Part shown: positions 9,006 through 15,244 of the stretch, piece by piece
Layout of the letters: every line of letters begins with the position of its first letter
How positions within the stretch are numbered: the stretch's first letter is position 1
Origin: an uncultured Saprospiraceae bacterium
GTDB taxonomy: Bacteria; Bacteroidota; Bacteroidia; Chitinophagales; Saprospiraceae
NCBI GenBank assembly: GCA_937959375.1
Contig: CALGLS010000221.1
Coordinates: forward strand, 1-21,303
Direction: 5' to 3'
Length of the DNA: 21,303 nt
Notes under the pieces: generated by a model
What the model was told of the DNA's origin: nothing
The model's input: only the letters and a program-made list of their open reading frames with translations
Databases searched by the model: none
Translations under genes and position numbers: made by a program

Positions 9006-10118
9006 TTACAAAAATTGCTCCACATCCTCATACTTAAGATCGAATGCATCAGCAACACCTTTATAAACTACTTTACCTTTAACTACATTCAGTCCTTTCT
9101 TCAATGGTATATTATCTGTACAAGCTTTCTGCCAGCCTTTATTTGCTAATTCGATTGCATAAGGAAGGGTAGCATTGGTCAAAGCCATAGTAGAAGTATA
9201 AGGAACAGCTCCCGGCATGTTAGCCACACAATAATGAACGATATCATCAATGATATAAGTCGGCTTCGCGTGTGTCGTTGGCTTACAAGTTTCAATACAA
9301 CCTCCTTGATCTACAGCAACGTCAACCAAAACAGTTCCATCACTCATTTCACTTAACATTTCTCTTGTAATAAGATTTGGAGCCTTAGCTCCAGGAATCA
9401 AGACTGCTCCAACAATAAGGTCGTGATCCTTGATCAAACGACGAATAGTAAATTCACTAGAGTACAAGGTAGTTACGTTGGCAGGCATAATATCCGCCAA
9501 TTGTCTCAATCGATTAAGATCAATATCAAGGATGGTAACTTGAGCTCCAAGACCTGCCGCCATTTTAGCTGCTTGTGTTCCTACAACACCTCCACCAAGA
9601 ATCAATACTTTCCCTGGAGGTACACCAGGTACACCACCTAGTAAAACGCCACGTCCTTTTACAGGCTTTTCCAAATACTTAGCTCCTTGTTGAATAGCCA
9701 TACGACCAGCTACCTCAGACATTGGAATCAACAAAGGTAAGGTTCGGTCTGGCATCTCAACTGTTTCATAAGCCAAACAAACTGATTTGCTTTTTATCAT
9801 CGCCATAGTCAATGGCTTGTAAGATGCAAAGTGAAAGTAGGTAAAGACCAATTGATCTTTTCGAATCAACTTGTATTCGCTCTTTATTGGTTCTTTGACC
9901 TTCATGATCATTTCCGCTTTTTTATAAACAGCTTCAATGGTCTTTAAGATCTTAGCTCCAACATCTTTATAATGTTTATCTTGAAAGCCACTACCTTCTC
10001 CTGCTGTGCTTTGTATAAAAACGCTATGACCACGTTTAATAAGTTCAAATGCACCAGATGGAGTTAGTGCTACTCGATTTTCATTGTTTTTAATTTCTTT
10101 TGGTACCCCAATAATCAT
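9006..10118 (-). CDS. ald: Alanine dehydrogenase (NAD-dependent)
   Basis: The 370-residue protein interconverts L-alanine with pyruvate and ammonia using NAD. The N-terminus MIIGVPKEIKNNENRVALTP is diagnostic, with the conserved substrate arginine at position 15. The known catalytic residues fall at the family numbering: Lys75 in MKVKEP, His96 in FTYFHF, and Asp270 in VLVDVAVDQGG. The NAD-binding Rossmann motif is VLILGGGVVG (171-180), followed by TILDID, where the acidic residue at the strand end indicates NAD rather than NADP. Length matches the usual 370-372. The gene is followed by rocD on the same strand, a pairing consistent with amino-acid nitrogen metabolism. A candidate promoter -7 element lies about 100 bp upstream. 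Confidence 0.96.
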   Translation of the reverse strand: MIIGVPKEIKNNENRVALTPSGAFELIKRGHSVFIQSTAGEGSGFQDKHYKDVGAKILKTIEAVYKKAEMIMKVKEPIKSEYKLIRKDQLVFTYFHFASYKPLTMAMIKSKSVCLAYETVEMPDRTLPLLIPMSEVAGRMAIQQGAKYLEKPVKGRGVLLGGVPGVPPGKVLILGGGVVGTQAAKMAAGLGAQVTILDIDLNRLRQLADIMPANVTTLYSSEFTIRRLIKDHDLIVGAVLIPGAKAPNLITREMLSEMSDGTVLVDVAVDQGGCIETCKPTTHAKPTYIIDDIVHYCVANMPGAVPYTSTMALTNATLPYAIELANKGWQKACTDNIPLKKGLNVVKGKVVYKGVADAFDLKYEDVEQFL

Positions 10119-10214
10119 AATTGGTTGATTTTAAGTTTGATATAAGGGTGGAATCAGTCAAAAGATTGGCTAACAGATAAGTTTGCCTGGTTGGTTGTTC
10201 CACAATTTCCGAGA

Positions 10215-10222
10215 CAAATATA
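10215..10222 (-). promoter_or_regulatory. Candidate -7 element for ald
   Basis: On the minus strand this reads TATATTTG, matching TAnnTTTG. A TTTG (10237-10240, minus strand) lies upstream, but the 14-bp spacer is short for the Bacteroidota consensus. It sits 97 bp ahead of the ald start, leaving a long leader. Confidence 0.35.
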
Positions 10223-10318
10223 GATAGCCGTATTGACAAATTATGGTTGCCTTGAAAATATTTTTATAAAGAATTTTTTAATGCCAAAAAGGAAGCTATT
10301 CTGCTGATTAAGTTGGCT

Positions 10319-10338
10319 AAAAAATAGGTCTTTTACCT
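10319..10338 (-). terminator. Weak terminator-like hairpin after mqnD
   Basis: Downstream of the mqnD stop the minus strand reads AGGT, a five-base loop, ACCT, then A and six Ts. The 4-bp stem is short, so this is a tentative call supported mainly by the T-run and its place 13 bp past the stop codon. Confidence 0.3.
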
Positions 10339-10350
10339 TTAGCACTCCTA

Positions 10351-11196
10351 TTAGCTCAAGCGAACCTCAGGTAAAAATATTTCGGCTTCCGCCAATGGGA
10401 TATCTAAGCGGTCATTTGCCATCTTAAACAAGGCCGATACCGCTGCTTTCCCTTCGTCTCCTAAAGCCTTGGTAAAGTGGTTCACGTAGAGCTGAATATG
10501 TTGCATCATGACTTTAGGGTCCATTTCCTGCGCATAATTACTAACGTAGTCTAAGGTTTGTTCTGGCTGTTCTAATGCAAAAGCCACTGACCGCGTTAAC
10601 ACACGATCAAATTTCAGTTGTATTTCGAGAGGCAAGCGACGGTTAACAACTATTCCACCCAAAGGAATGGGAAGTTCAGTGGTGGTTTCCCAAAACTCGC
10701 CAAGATCAATCTGCTTAACCAATCCTTTTGCTTCGTAGGTAAATCGATTTTCATGAATAATCAAACCAGCATCAACACTTCCATCTAAAATAGCAGATTC
10801 AATATCAGAAAAGAGCATCTCATCTTTATTCGTAGCATTAGGGTAGGCCAAACTCAAAAGGAAGTTAGCAGTGGTGTATTTACCCGGAATTGCAATCCGA
10901 GCCGCCTCAATTTCATCTTTAGTCAATTTCTTTTTTGCAATAAGCAAAGGACCACAATTCTTACCTAAAGCAGAGCCAGCGTTGAGCAGTACATATTTGT
11001 CAATCAAATGAGCATAAGCATGGTAACTAAGCTTGGTTATGTCTAATTCGCCAGCCAAAGCCCGCTGATTAAGTGCCTCAACATCTTCTAAGTACAAGTC
11101 AAATTCAAGACCTTCTGTATCAATTTTTTGATGCACTAAAGCATCAAAAATGAAGGTGTCATTGGGACAAGGGGAAAACCCTAAGGATAATTTCAT
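10351..11196 (-). CDS. mqnD: 1,4-dihydroxy-6-naphthoate synthase (futalosine menaquinone pathway)
   Basis: The 281-residue protein has the periplasmic-binding-protein-like fold of MqnD, which converts cyclic dehypoxanthinyl futalosine to 1,4-dihydroxy-6-naphthoate. Diagnostic parts: N-terminal SPCPNDTFIFDALV (8-21), ELDITKLSYHAYAHL (50-64), NCGPLLIAKK, VDAGLIIHENRFTY with His148, which corresponds by position to the catalytic histidine described for the family, and ELPIPLGGIVVNR. There is no signal peptide, as expected for a cytosolic enzyme. No other mqn gene is in the window, so the pathway genes must be scattered. Its ATG is only 19 bp from the edge of a 228-bp structured repeat, so its promoter is either inside that element or very close to it. 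Confidence 0.95.
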   Translation of the reverse strand: MKLSLGFSPCPNDTFIFDALVHQKIDTEGLEFDLYLEDVEALNQRALAGELDITKLSYHAYAHLIDKYVLLNAGSALGKNCGPLLIAKKKLTKDEIEAARIAIPGKYTTANFLLSLAYPNATNKDEMLFSDIESAILDGSVDAGLIIHENRFTYEAKGLVKQIDLGEFWETTTELPIPLGGIVVNRRLPLEIQLKFDRVLTRSVAFALEQPEQTLDYVSNYAQEMDPKVMMQHIQLYVNHFTKALGDEGKAAVSALFKMANDRLDIPLAEAEIFLPEVRLS

Positions 11197-11215
11197 ATTT
11201 TTGCATTTTTGTAAA

Positions 11216-11443
11216 TGAGACCGCTGCGCTGTCAGATCGCTGTGTCTGCCTTTGGCAGACTTGCTGTGAGATCATTCGGCTTGAAGCCTCATTGAGAGAT
11301 CGCTTCGCTGAGAGACTTCACTCGAACGTGAATACTCTCGCGGAGCTACGTTAGAAGAAAAGTCTCTCAGCGAAGCGATCTCTCAGTGGTGCCAGAGGCA
11401 CTGCGGTCTGACAACGAAGTGATCTGACAGTGAAACGGTCTCA
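11216..11443. repeat. Structured palindromic repeat element, copy 1 (mqnD-rluA divergent gap)
   Basis: The element is bounded by TGAGACCG (11216-11223) and its reverse complement CGGTCTCA (11436-11443). Inside are a perfect 26-bp hairpin stem (11293-11318 with 11360-11385, 41-nt loop), a hairpin GTCTGCC-TTT-GGCAGAC (11244-11260), a hairpin GTGCC-AGA-GGCAC (11389-11401), and a basal stem in which 22 of the outer 26 bases on each side pair. The fold resembles a long branched cruciform. The first 114 bp (11216-11329) recur in inverted orientation at 12299-12413 with 2 mismatches and one 1-base gap. It begins 19 bp from the mqnD ATG and ends 24 bp before the rluA-family ATG. It has no ORF of its own and is GC-richer than its surroundings. 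Confidence 0.93.
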
Positions 11444-11467
11444 AAAAAGATCTCAAAATAATTAAAC

Positions 11468-12175
11468 ATGCTCAAGATAAAAGACTTAAAAGTATTGTAC
11501 GAAGATAACCACTTAATAGCTGTAAACAAACCAGCAGGGTGGTTGGTTCAAGGTGACGACACTGGCGATACTCCTTTATCAGAATATGTCAAAGCATATG
11601 TCAAAAAGAAGTACAACAAGCCAGGAGAAGTATTTATTGGTGTGATACACCGACTAGACAGGCCCGTAAGTGGGGTAGTGATCTTTGCCAGAACGAGTAA
11701 GGGATTATCTCGGATGAATGCATTGTTCCGGGATCAAAAAATGAAAAAAGAGTACTTGGCAATAACGAAGGAACGTCCCAAGCCAATGGAAGGAACGCTC
11801 CAACATTATCTCTTAAAGGATCCTGTTAAAAACAGAACACGCGCATATGACAGGCTTGGCAATAGAACCAAGCATGCAAAATTGTCTAAACTAACCTACC
11901 GATTAGTTGGTGAAATTGATGGTCATTGTCTACTTAATATCAATCCTCTGACTGGACGTCCTCATCAGATCCGAGTTCAATTGGCGACAATGGGTTGCCC
12001 TATAAAAGGCGATTTCAAATATGGTTTCCAAAGTTCAAACCATGATGGATCTATTTTTCTACATTGTAGATCCATGTCTTTTATGCATCCAATTAAACAA
12101 GAACCGATTAAAATAACCGCTAAGCTTCCTAAGGATTTCTTTTGGAATCAGTTTAAGCATGTTATTAACGAATAG
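11468..12175 (+). CDS. RluA-family RNA pseudouridine synthase
   Basis: The 235-residue enzyme isomerises uridine to pseudouridine in rRNA or tRNA. Family motifs are in the usual order: YEDNHLIAVNKPAGWLVQ (11-28), the catalytic HRLDRPVSGVVIFARTSKG with Asp64, KEYLAI, and GRPHQIRVQLATMGCPIKGDFKYG near the C-terminus. There is no N-terminal S4 RNA-binding domain, so it belongs to the short single-domain group (RluA/TruC-like); the target uridine cannot be told from sequence alone. The gene is enclosed by two inverted copies of a structured repeat, starting 24 bp after copy 1 and ending 7 bp before copy 2. No TAnnTTTG promoter is visible in the 24 bp between copy 1 and the ATG, so transcription probably starts within the element. 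The coding sequence itself looks ordinary and intact. Confidence 0.93.
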   Translation: MLKIKDLKVLYEDNHLIAVNKPAGWLVQGDDTGDTPLSEYVKAYVKKKYNKPGEVFIGVIHRLDRPVSGVVIFARTSKGLSRMNALFRDQKMKKEYLAITKERPKPMEGTLQHYLLKDPVKNRTRAYDRLGNRTKHAKLSKLTYRLVGEIDGHCLLNINPLTGRPHQIRVQLATMGCPIKGDFKYGFQSSNHDGSIFLHCRSMSFMHPIKQEPIKITAKLPKDFFWNQFKHVINE

Positions 12176-12182
12176 GGTGGGG

Positions 12183-12413
12183 TGAGATCGCTGCGCTGAG
12201 AGATCACTACGTTGTGGGACCGAAGCGCCTATGGCATTTCTGAGAGAACGCTTCGCTGAGAGACTTCTCGTCTGATGTGGCCAAAGGTCGCGGAGCCTAC
12301 GTTCGAGTGAAGTCTCTCAGCGAAGCGATCTCTCAATGAGGCCTTCAAGCCGAATGATCTCACAGCAAGTCTGCCAAAGGCAGACACAGCGATCTCACAG
12401 CGAAGCGGTCTCA
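12183..12413. repeat. Structured palindromic repeat element, copy 2 (convergent gap)
   Basis: This is the inverted partner of the element at 11216-11443. Its ends are TGAGATCG (12183-12190) and CGGTCTCA (12406-12413). It has the same central 26-bp hairpin (12241-12266 with 12310-12335, one mismatch, 43-nt loop) and the same GTCTGCC-TTT-GGCAGAC side hairpin read on the minus strand. The 115 bp at 12299-12413 match copy 1 in reverse complement at about 97%, whereas the inner halves and loops have diverged. The element fills the gap between convergent genes almost exactly: 7 bp after the pseudouridine synthase stop and 14 bp before the end of the minus-strand gene at 12428. In this position it could also act as a bidirectional transcription stop, though no T-run follows the stem. 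Confidence 0.93.
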
Positions 12414-12427
12414 GCTCCGTCTCAGAA

Positions 12428-12802
12428 CTAAAAAACCCGCTTCTTGGTCTTCCCACTAATATAAAGCACATAGCCTCCTTTCTCTTTATTTTCTTTGTTT
12501 TTCCGATCCACTTCAGCCTGCAATCGTTCAAGCTCTTCGATTTCATTTCGATACATTTCACGAAACTCATCTTCAAAATGAATAACCTTGTCTTTAGAAG
12601 CTGATTTGTAAACAAAAAAGAGATGTTTGTATCCTTCTTCTTGAAATGAATATCCTAAACCTGGAATTTCTTTTACGTGGGCAGTTCCGATCACACATCG
12701 TTTGTAGTTGTTAAAGATCAACCGCATTTTTAGTCTAATCTTTTCTCTGGTTTTTTCGTCTTTAGGTCCTGACACCAGATAGTTTTTCTTGTCAATTTCC
12801 AT
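12428..12802 (-). CDS. Unrecognised conserved-looking small protein, 124 residues
   Basis: I do not recognise the family. The frame runs from an ATG at 12802 to a TAG at 12428-12430. The protein has no signal peptide or membrane segment. It has a mixed N-terminal part with a Gly-containing core (GTAHVKEIPGLGYSFQEEG), a beta-like HLFFVYKSA segment, then a charged helical, probably coiled-coil stretch (about 76-107, rich in Glu, Lys and Arg), and a basic C-terminus. Codon use and composition resemble neighbouring genes, so it is likely real. A distant GIY-YIG-like arrangement crossed my mind from the HLFFVYKSASKDKVIHFEDEF segment, but the defining motif is missing and I make no functional claim. 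It converges on the pseudouridine synthase gene with the repeat element between them. Confidence 0.65.
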   Translation of the reverse strand: MEIDKKNYLVSGPKDEKTREKIRLKMRLIFNNYKRCVIGTAHVKEIPGLGYSFQEEGYKHLFFVYKSASKDKVIHFEDEFREMYRNEIEELERLQAEVDRKNKENKEKGGYVLYISGKTKKRVF

Positions 12803-13152
12803 TTAGTTCTTAGTTAAGGGCGAAAGAATTAAAGCTGATTTGGGGATCAACTTCATAGTTAAACTCATAGTATTATTGGAGCTATTAGAATAGCAATCCG
12901 ATTAAAGGGTTTGAGATAAAAGTAGTAATTGTAGGTAACCAAATCACCTAACAGCGATGTGGTTTTAAAAGTAGTTTGTTTGAATATTCCAAATAGAGAA
13001 ACCTGTTGAAACTTTGGATATTACTAGCGGAGTCTTTGTGATATGACTATTTGAAGTTGTTACTGATAGTAAAAATGTAACAACTACTTTATTGGGACGC
13101 TATAAAGTTAGAAAACTTTATTAATAAAAATAAAAAAACTGTATTATTTTTT
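12803..13152. other. 350-bp non-coding gap with two small inverted repeats
   Basis: No ORF with coding character was found on either strand. Two inverted repeats are present: AGTTGTTAC (13055-13063) with GTAACAACT (13077-13085) around 13 nt, and ATAAAGTT (13102-13109) with AACTTTAT (13114-13121) around AGAA. The region should hold the promoter of the 124-residue gene and the 3' end of the Nudix transcript, but I could not assign a TAnnTTTG element. A small RNA is possible but unsupported. Confidence 0.5.
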
Positions 13153-13713
13153 TCAGAGCAGACCTCTCTGTAACATTAATTCTACTTTGAGGATAGAGAC
13201 CATTGCTAACGCATCAGTTATCTCACCATTCATTACCATGTCAACGGCTTGTGAGAAAGGTACTTTTTTGATTATTAAATCTTCTGTATCCTCTGGTTCT
13301 GCTTCTCCAAAACTAAGATCTTGGGCAACGTATGCTAGGCCAACTTCATCTGTGACAGAATTAGAGGTATGTAGGTCGAGAACTTTAGTCCATTTGTTGG
13401 CAGTGATCCCCGTTTCTTCTAGTAACTCCCGCTTTGCAGAATCGAGTGGGGGAGTTCCATGTATTCCACCTCCTTCCGGTATTTCCCAACTATACTCATT
13501 CAATGTATATCTATATTGCCCAACCAACCAAGTGTTCAGATCCTTATCTAGCGGAACGATTCCAATAGCTAAATTCTTGAAGTGTACTACACCATAAATA
13601 CCTGGGTTTCCAGAAGGGTTTAAGACATCCCTGTGTGTGATCTTTATCCACGGGTTATCATAGACTTCTTTGATGTTTAGAGTCTTCCATGGGTTTTTAT
13701 TAGTATCGGACAT
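13153..13713 (-). CDS. Nudix hydrolase (ADP-ribose pyrophosphatase-like)
   Basis: The 186-residue protein hydrolyses a nucleoside diphosphate linked to another moiety, most likely ADP-ribose or a nucleotide sugar judging from the N-terminal NPWIKITHRDVLNPSG and the WEIPEGGG lead into the Nudix box. The box spans Gly81 to Ile103: the metal-binding core RELLEETGI (95-103) is intact, but the first glutamate of the GX5EX7REUXEEXGU signature is Thr87, within a GIHGTPPLDSAK stretch. Length fits the NudF/NudK group. It follows the rhomboid gene by 28 bp on the same strand and probably shares its transcript. Substrate is inferred only from subfamily resemblance. Confidence 0.88.
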   Translation of the reverse strand: MSDTNKNPWKTLNIKEVYDNPWIKITHRDVLNPSGNPGIYGVVHFKNLAIGIVPLDKDLNTWLVGQYRYTLNEYSWEIPEGGGIHGTPPLDSAKRELLEETGITANKWTKVLDLHTSNSVTDEVGLAYVAQDLSFGEAEPEDTEDLIIKKVPFSQAVDMVMNGEITDALAMVSILKVELMLQRGLL

Positions 13714-13741
13714 GAAGGTTGGTATAAATACTTATTGAAAA

Positions 13742-14377
13742 TTAAAAATTAGGCATACTTGGTCCAGCCATAAATTTATTCATTATTGGTTCTATTAGAT
13801 CCGGGGCAAGGGCAACAATAGCAACTATCGTTACTAAAAACCCAAAAACAGCTCCCCAAAAGTGCGCATCGTGTCCAATATTATCACCACCTTTTTTACC
13901 CATATAAGAAGAATAAAAAAGGTAACCAACAGCAAATAACAAGGCTGGAACTGGAGGAAAAATAAACCAACCCCATGGATTAAAAATGACATAAGCGAAG
14001 ACAATCGCAGAAGTTCCTCCTGATGCACCTACAGCACTGTAATATGCATTATCCTGGTGCTTGAAGTAGGTTGGTACAGATGATAAAATGATTGCCCCAA
14101 AATAAAGAACGATAAAAACAATTCGTCCCATCACATCGCCGAAATACATGTTGAAGGCACTCTCAATGTAACTTCCAAATTGCCACAATACAAACATATT
14201 GATAAAGAGGTGATTCATATCACCATGCACAAAACCACTTGTCAAAAATCGATAATACTCACCTTCACGATTTACAGAAACAGGTCGAAAAAGTAACTTT
14301 GAAAACATTTCTCGATTAGAGAAGGCATTGTATGAAATCAATCCAGTTATAATACAGATTATTATTGTTAAGCTCAT
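13742..14377 (-). CDS. Rhomboid-family intramembrane serine protease
   Basis: This 211-residue polytopic inner-membrane protein has about six hydrophobic helices. The rhomboid catalytic pieces are present: RFLTSGFVHGDMNHLFINM (43-61) with His51, His56 and Asn60 on the second helix, the nucleophile Ser119 in SAVGASGGTSA, and the base His172 in GHDAHFWGAVFGF. It cleaves within or near transmembrane segments of other membrane proteins; the substrate is unknown. Although the spacing is slightly unusual, no catalytic residue is missing, so it should be active rather than a pseudoprotease. It is the upstream gene of a likely two-gene unit with the Nudix hydrolase. A candidate promoter lies at 14429-14461. 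Confidence 0.93.
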   Translation of the reverse strand: MSLTIIICIITGLISYNAFSNREMFSKLLFRPVSVNREGEYYRFLTSGFVHGDMNHLFINMFVLWQFGSYIESAFNMYFGDVMGRIVFIVLYFGAIILSSVPTYFKHQDNAYYSAVGASGGTSAIVFAYVIFNPWGWFIFPPVPALLFAVGYLFYSSYMGKKGGDNIGHDAHFWGAVFGFLVTIVAIVALAPDLIEPIMNKFMAGPSMPNF

Positions 14378-14425
14378 GTGTTATTTATTTTAAAAAGCAG
14401 AAGATAATTATTGTTCTTATTTTTA

Positions 14426-14477
14426 AGTCAAAGTTAGAGTTGCAATGAAGTCAAAGTCAAAGTGGAAGTTGCAGTAA
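14426..14477. repeat. Imperfect direct repeat, two 23-bp units
   Basis: Unit one (14426-14448) and unit two (14455-14477) share 18 of 23 bases, both beginning AGTCAAAGT and containing AGTTGCA, offset by 29 bp. They overlap the candidate rhomboid promoter. Confidence 0.6.
14429..14461 (-). promoter_or_regulatory. Candidate promoter for rhomboid-Nudix unit
   Basis: On the minus strand TTTG (14458-14461) is followed after 21 bp by TAACTTTG (14429-14436), matching the Bacteroidota -33/-7 pattern. The predicted start of transcription would leave a leader of roughly 45-50 nt before the ATG at 14377. The site is built from two imperfect direct copies of a 23-bp unit, so part of the match may be chance. 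Confidence 0.42.
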
Positions 14478-14491
14478 ATTTCCATTCCCAT

Positions 14492-14548
14492 CGCGCGCCC
14501 TTAATCCCTAAAGGGAAATCTGCCCGCGACAATATCGCGTTAGAGGGC
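14492..14548. repeat. GC-rich palindromic island between rhomboid and rlmH
   Basis: Within AT-rich, pyrimidine-biased DNA lies a short GC-rich block with two small hairpins: TCCCT-AA-AGGGA (14505-14516) and CGCGA-CAATA-TCGCG (14525-14539), the second flanked by GCCC (14522-14525) and GGGC (14545-14548). It follows the end of rlmH by about 35 bp on the minus strand and may serve as its transcription end or be a small dispersed repeat. Confidence 0.55.
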
Positions 14549-14582
14549 TCATTCCAATTTCGATTCTCATTCTAATTCCCAT

Positions 14583-15056
14583 TCATTCATTATGATATTT
14601 CTCCCCACGAATTATACTAAACCCACGATACAATTGTTCCACAAAAAACAAACGAATCATCTGATGCGAAAAAGTCATTTCCGACAAGGCCATTTTTTCA
14701 TTTGCTCGTTTGTAAACAGCCTCTGAGAAACCGAAGGCACCACCTACTTGAAATACGATCCGCTTATACGGCATTTGCAGTAGACGTTCTATTTGTTTTG
14801 AGAATTTAACTGAAGTAAAAGACTTTCCTTTTTCATCCAATAAGATTAGATAATCGTCTTTTGATAAACGTTTCAAAAGTTCATCACCCTCTTTTTCTTT
14901 TAATTGAATACTAGTCAATTTTCCAGCATTTTTCACATCAGGAAGACAAACCATAGCGAAAGGATTGTAGTGCTTCATTCGCTTCTCATAAACTGCAATT
15001 CCGTCTATTAGATATCGCTCCTTTGTTTTACCAATGTAACAAAATTCAATTTTCAT
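14583..15056 (-). CDS. rlmH: 23S rRNA (pseudouridine-1915-N3)-methyltransferase
   Basis: I choose the ATG at 15056 (MKIEFCYIGKTKERYL), giving 157 residues, the normal family length; an in-frame TTG at 15065 would add only three residues and disrupt the usual N-terminus. RlmH is a SPOUT-fold homodimer that methylates pseudouridine 1915 in helix 69 of 23S rRNA. Visible signatures: VYEKRMKHYNPF, the KEKEGDELLKRL helix, LILLDEKGKSFTS, the SAM-knot glycine loop VFQVGGAFGFSE, and the highly conserved C-terminal SHQMIRLFFVEQLYRGFSIIRGEKYH. It is divergent from the macroglobulin gene. Confidence 0.96.
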   Translation of the reverse strand: MKIEFCYIGKTKERYLIDGIAVYEKRMKHYNPFAMVCLPDVKNAGKLTSIQLKEKEGDELLKRLSKDDYLILLDEKGKSFTSVKFSKQIERLLQMPYKRIVFQVGGAFGFSEAVYKRANEKMALSEMTFSHQMIRLFFVEQLYRGFSIIRGEKYHNE

Positions 15057-15072
15057 AAGCGACAAAGGTAGA

Positions 15073-15101
15073 CAAAAGTAGGGCGACTTCTAAGCATCAA
15101 A
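15073..15101 (-). promoter_or_regulatory. Candidate promoter for rlmH
   Basis: On the minus strand TTG (15098-15100, within TTTG) is followed after 17 bp by TACTTTTG (15073-15080), a full match to TAnnTTTG. Transcription would start about 12-15 nt ahead of the ATG at 15056. Two further TAnnTTTG matches lie nearby on the same strand (15063-15070 and 15113-15120), without a well-spaced TTG. Confidence 0.5.
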
Positions 15102-15244
15102 GCCTGTTAATACAAAGTTAAATATCATTAGAATAGCACCCATACCGGCTTTCTATACATCTCAATTAGCGTAACAAAGTTTATAATCTAATGAAATTTC
15201 TATCTTACTTTAGCACTAAACCTCTGAGCCAAAAAACAATACCT

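Noticed and set aside
12299..12413. tRNA-like feature, because the arm contains GTTCGA and hairpins
   Set aside because: No acceptor stem, anticodon arm or T-arm of proper size and spacing can be drawn around it.
11216..12413. Composite transposon or insertion sequence
   Set aside because: No transposase is present between the inverted elements and I could not see a target-site duplication at the outer ends; the enclosed gene is a normal RNA-modifying enzyme.
11216..12413. CRISPR array
   Set aside because: The repeated modules have irregular spacing and both orientations, with no uniform spacers and no cas gene.
12229..12615. A 128-codon minus-strand open frame running through repeat copy 2
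   Set aside because: Its C-terminal half is the translated repeat (Arg/Ser/Phe-rich from the GAGATCGCTTCGCT module) and its N-terminal half lies in another frame of the 124-residue gene.
13102..13121. Intrinsic terminator for the Nudix gene
   Set aside because: The stem is all A/T apart from one pair and the T-run lies before it, not after it, on the minus strand.
15057..15065. TTG start for rlmH at 15065
   Set aside because: The ATG at 15056 gives the family's standard N-terminus and length.
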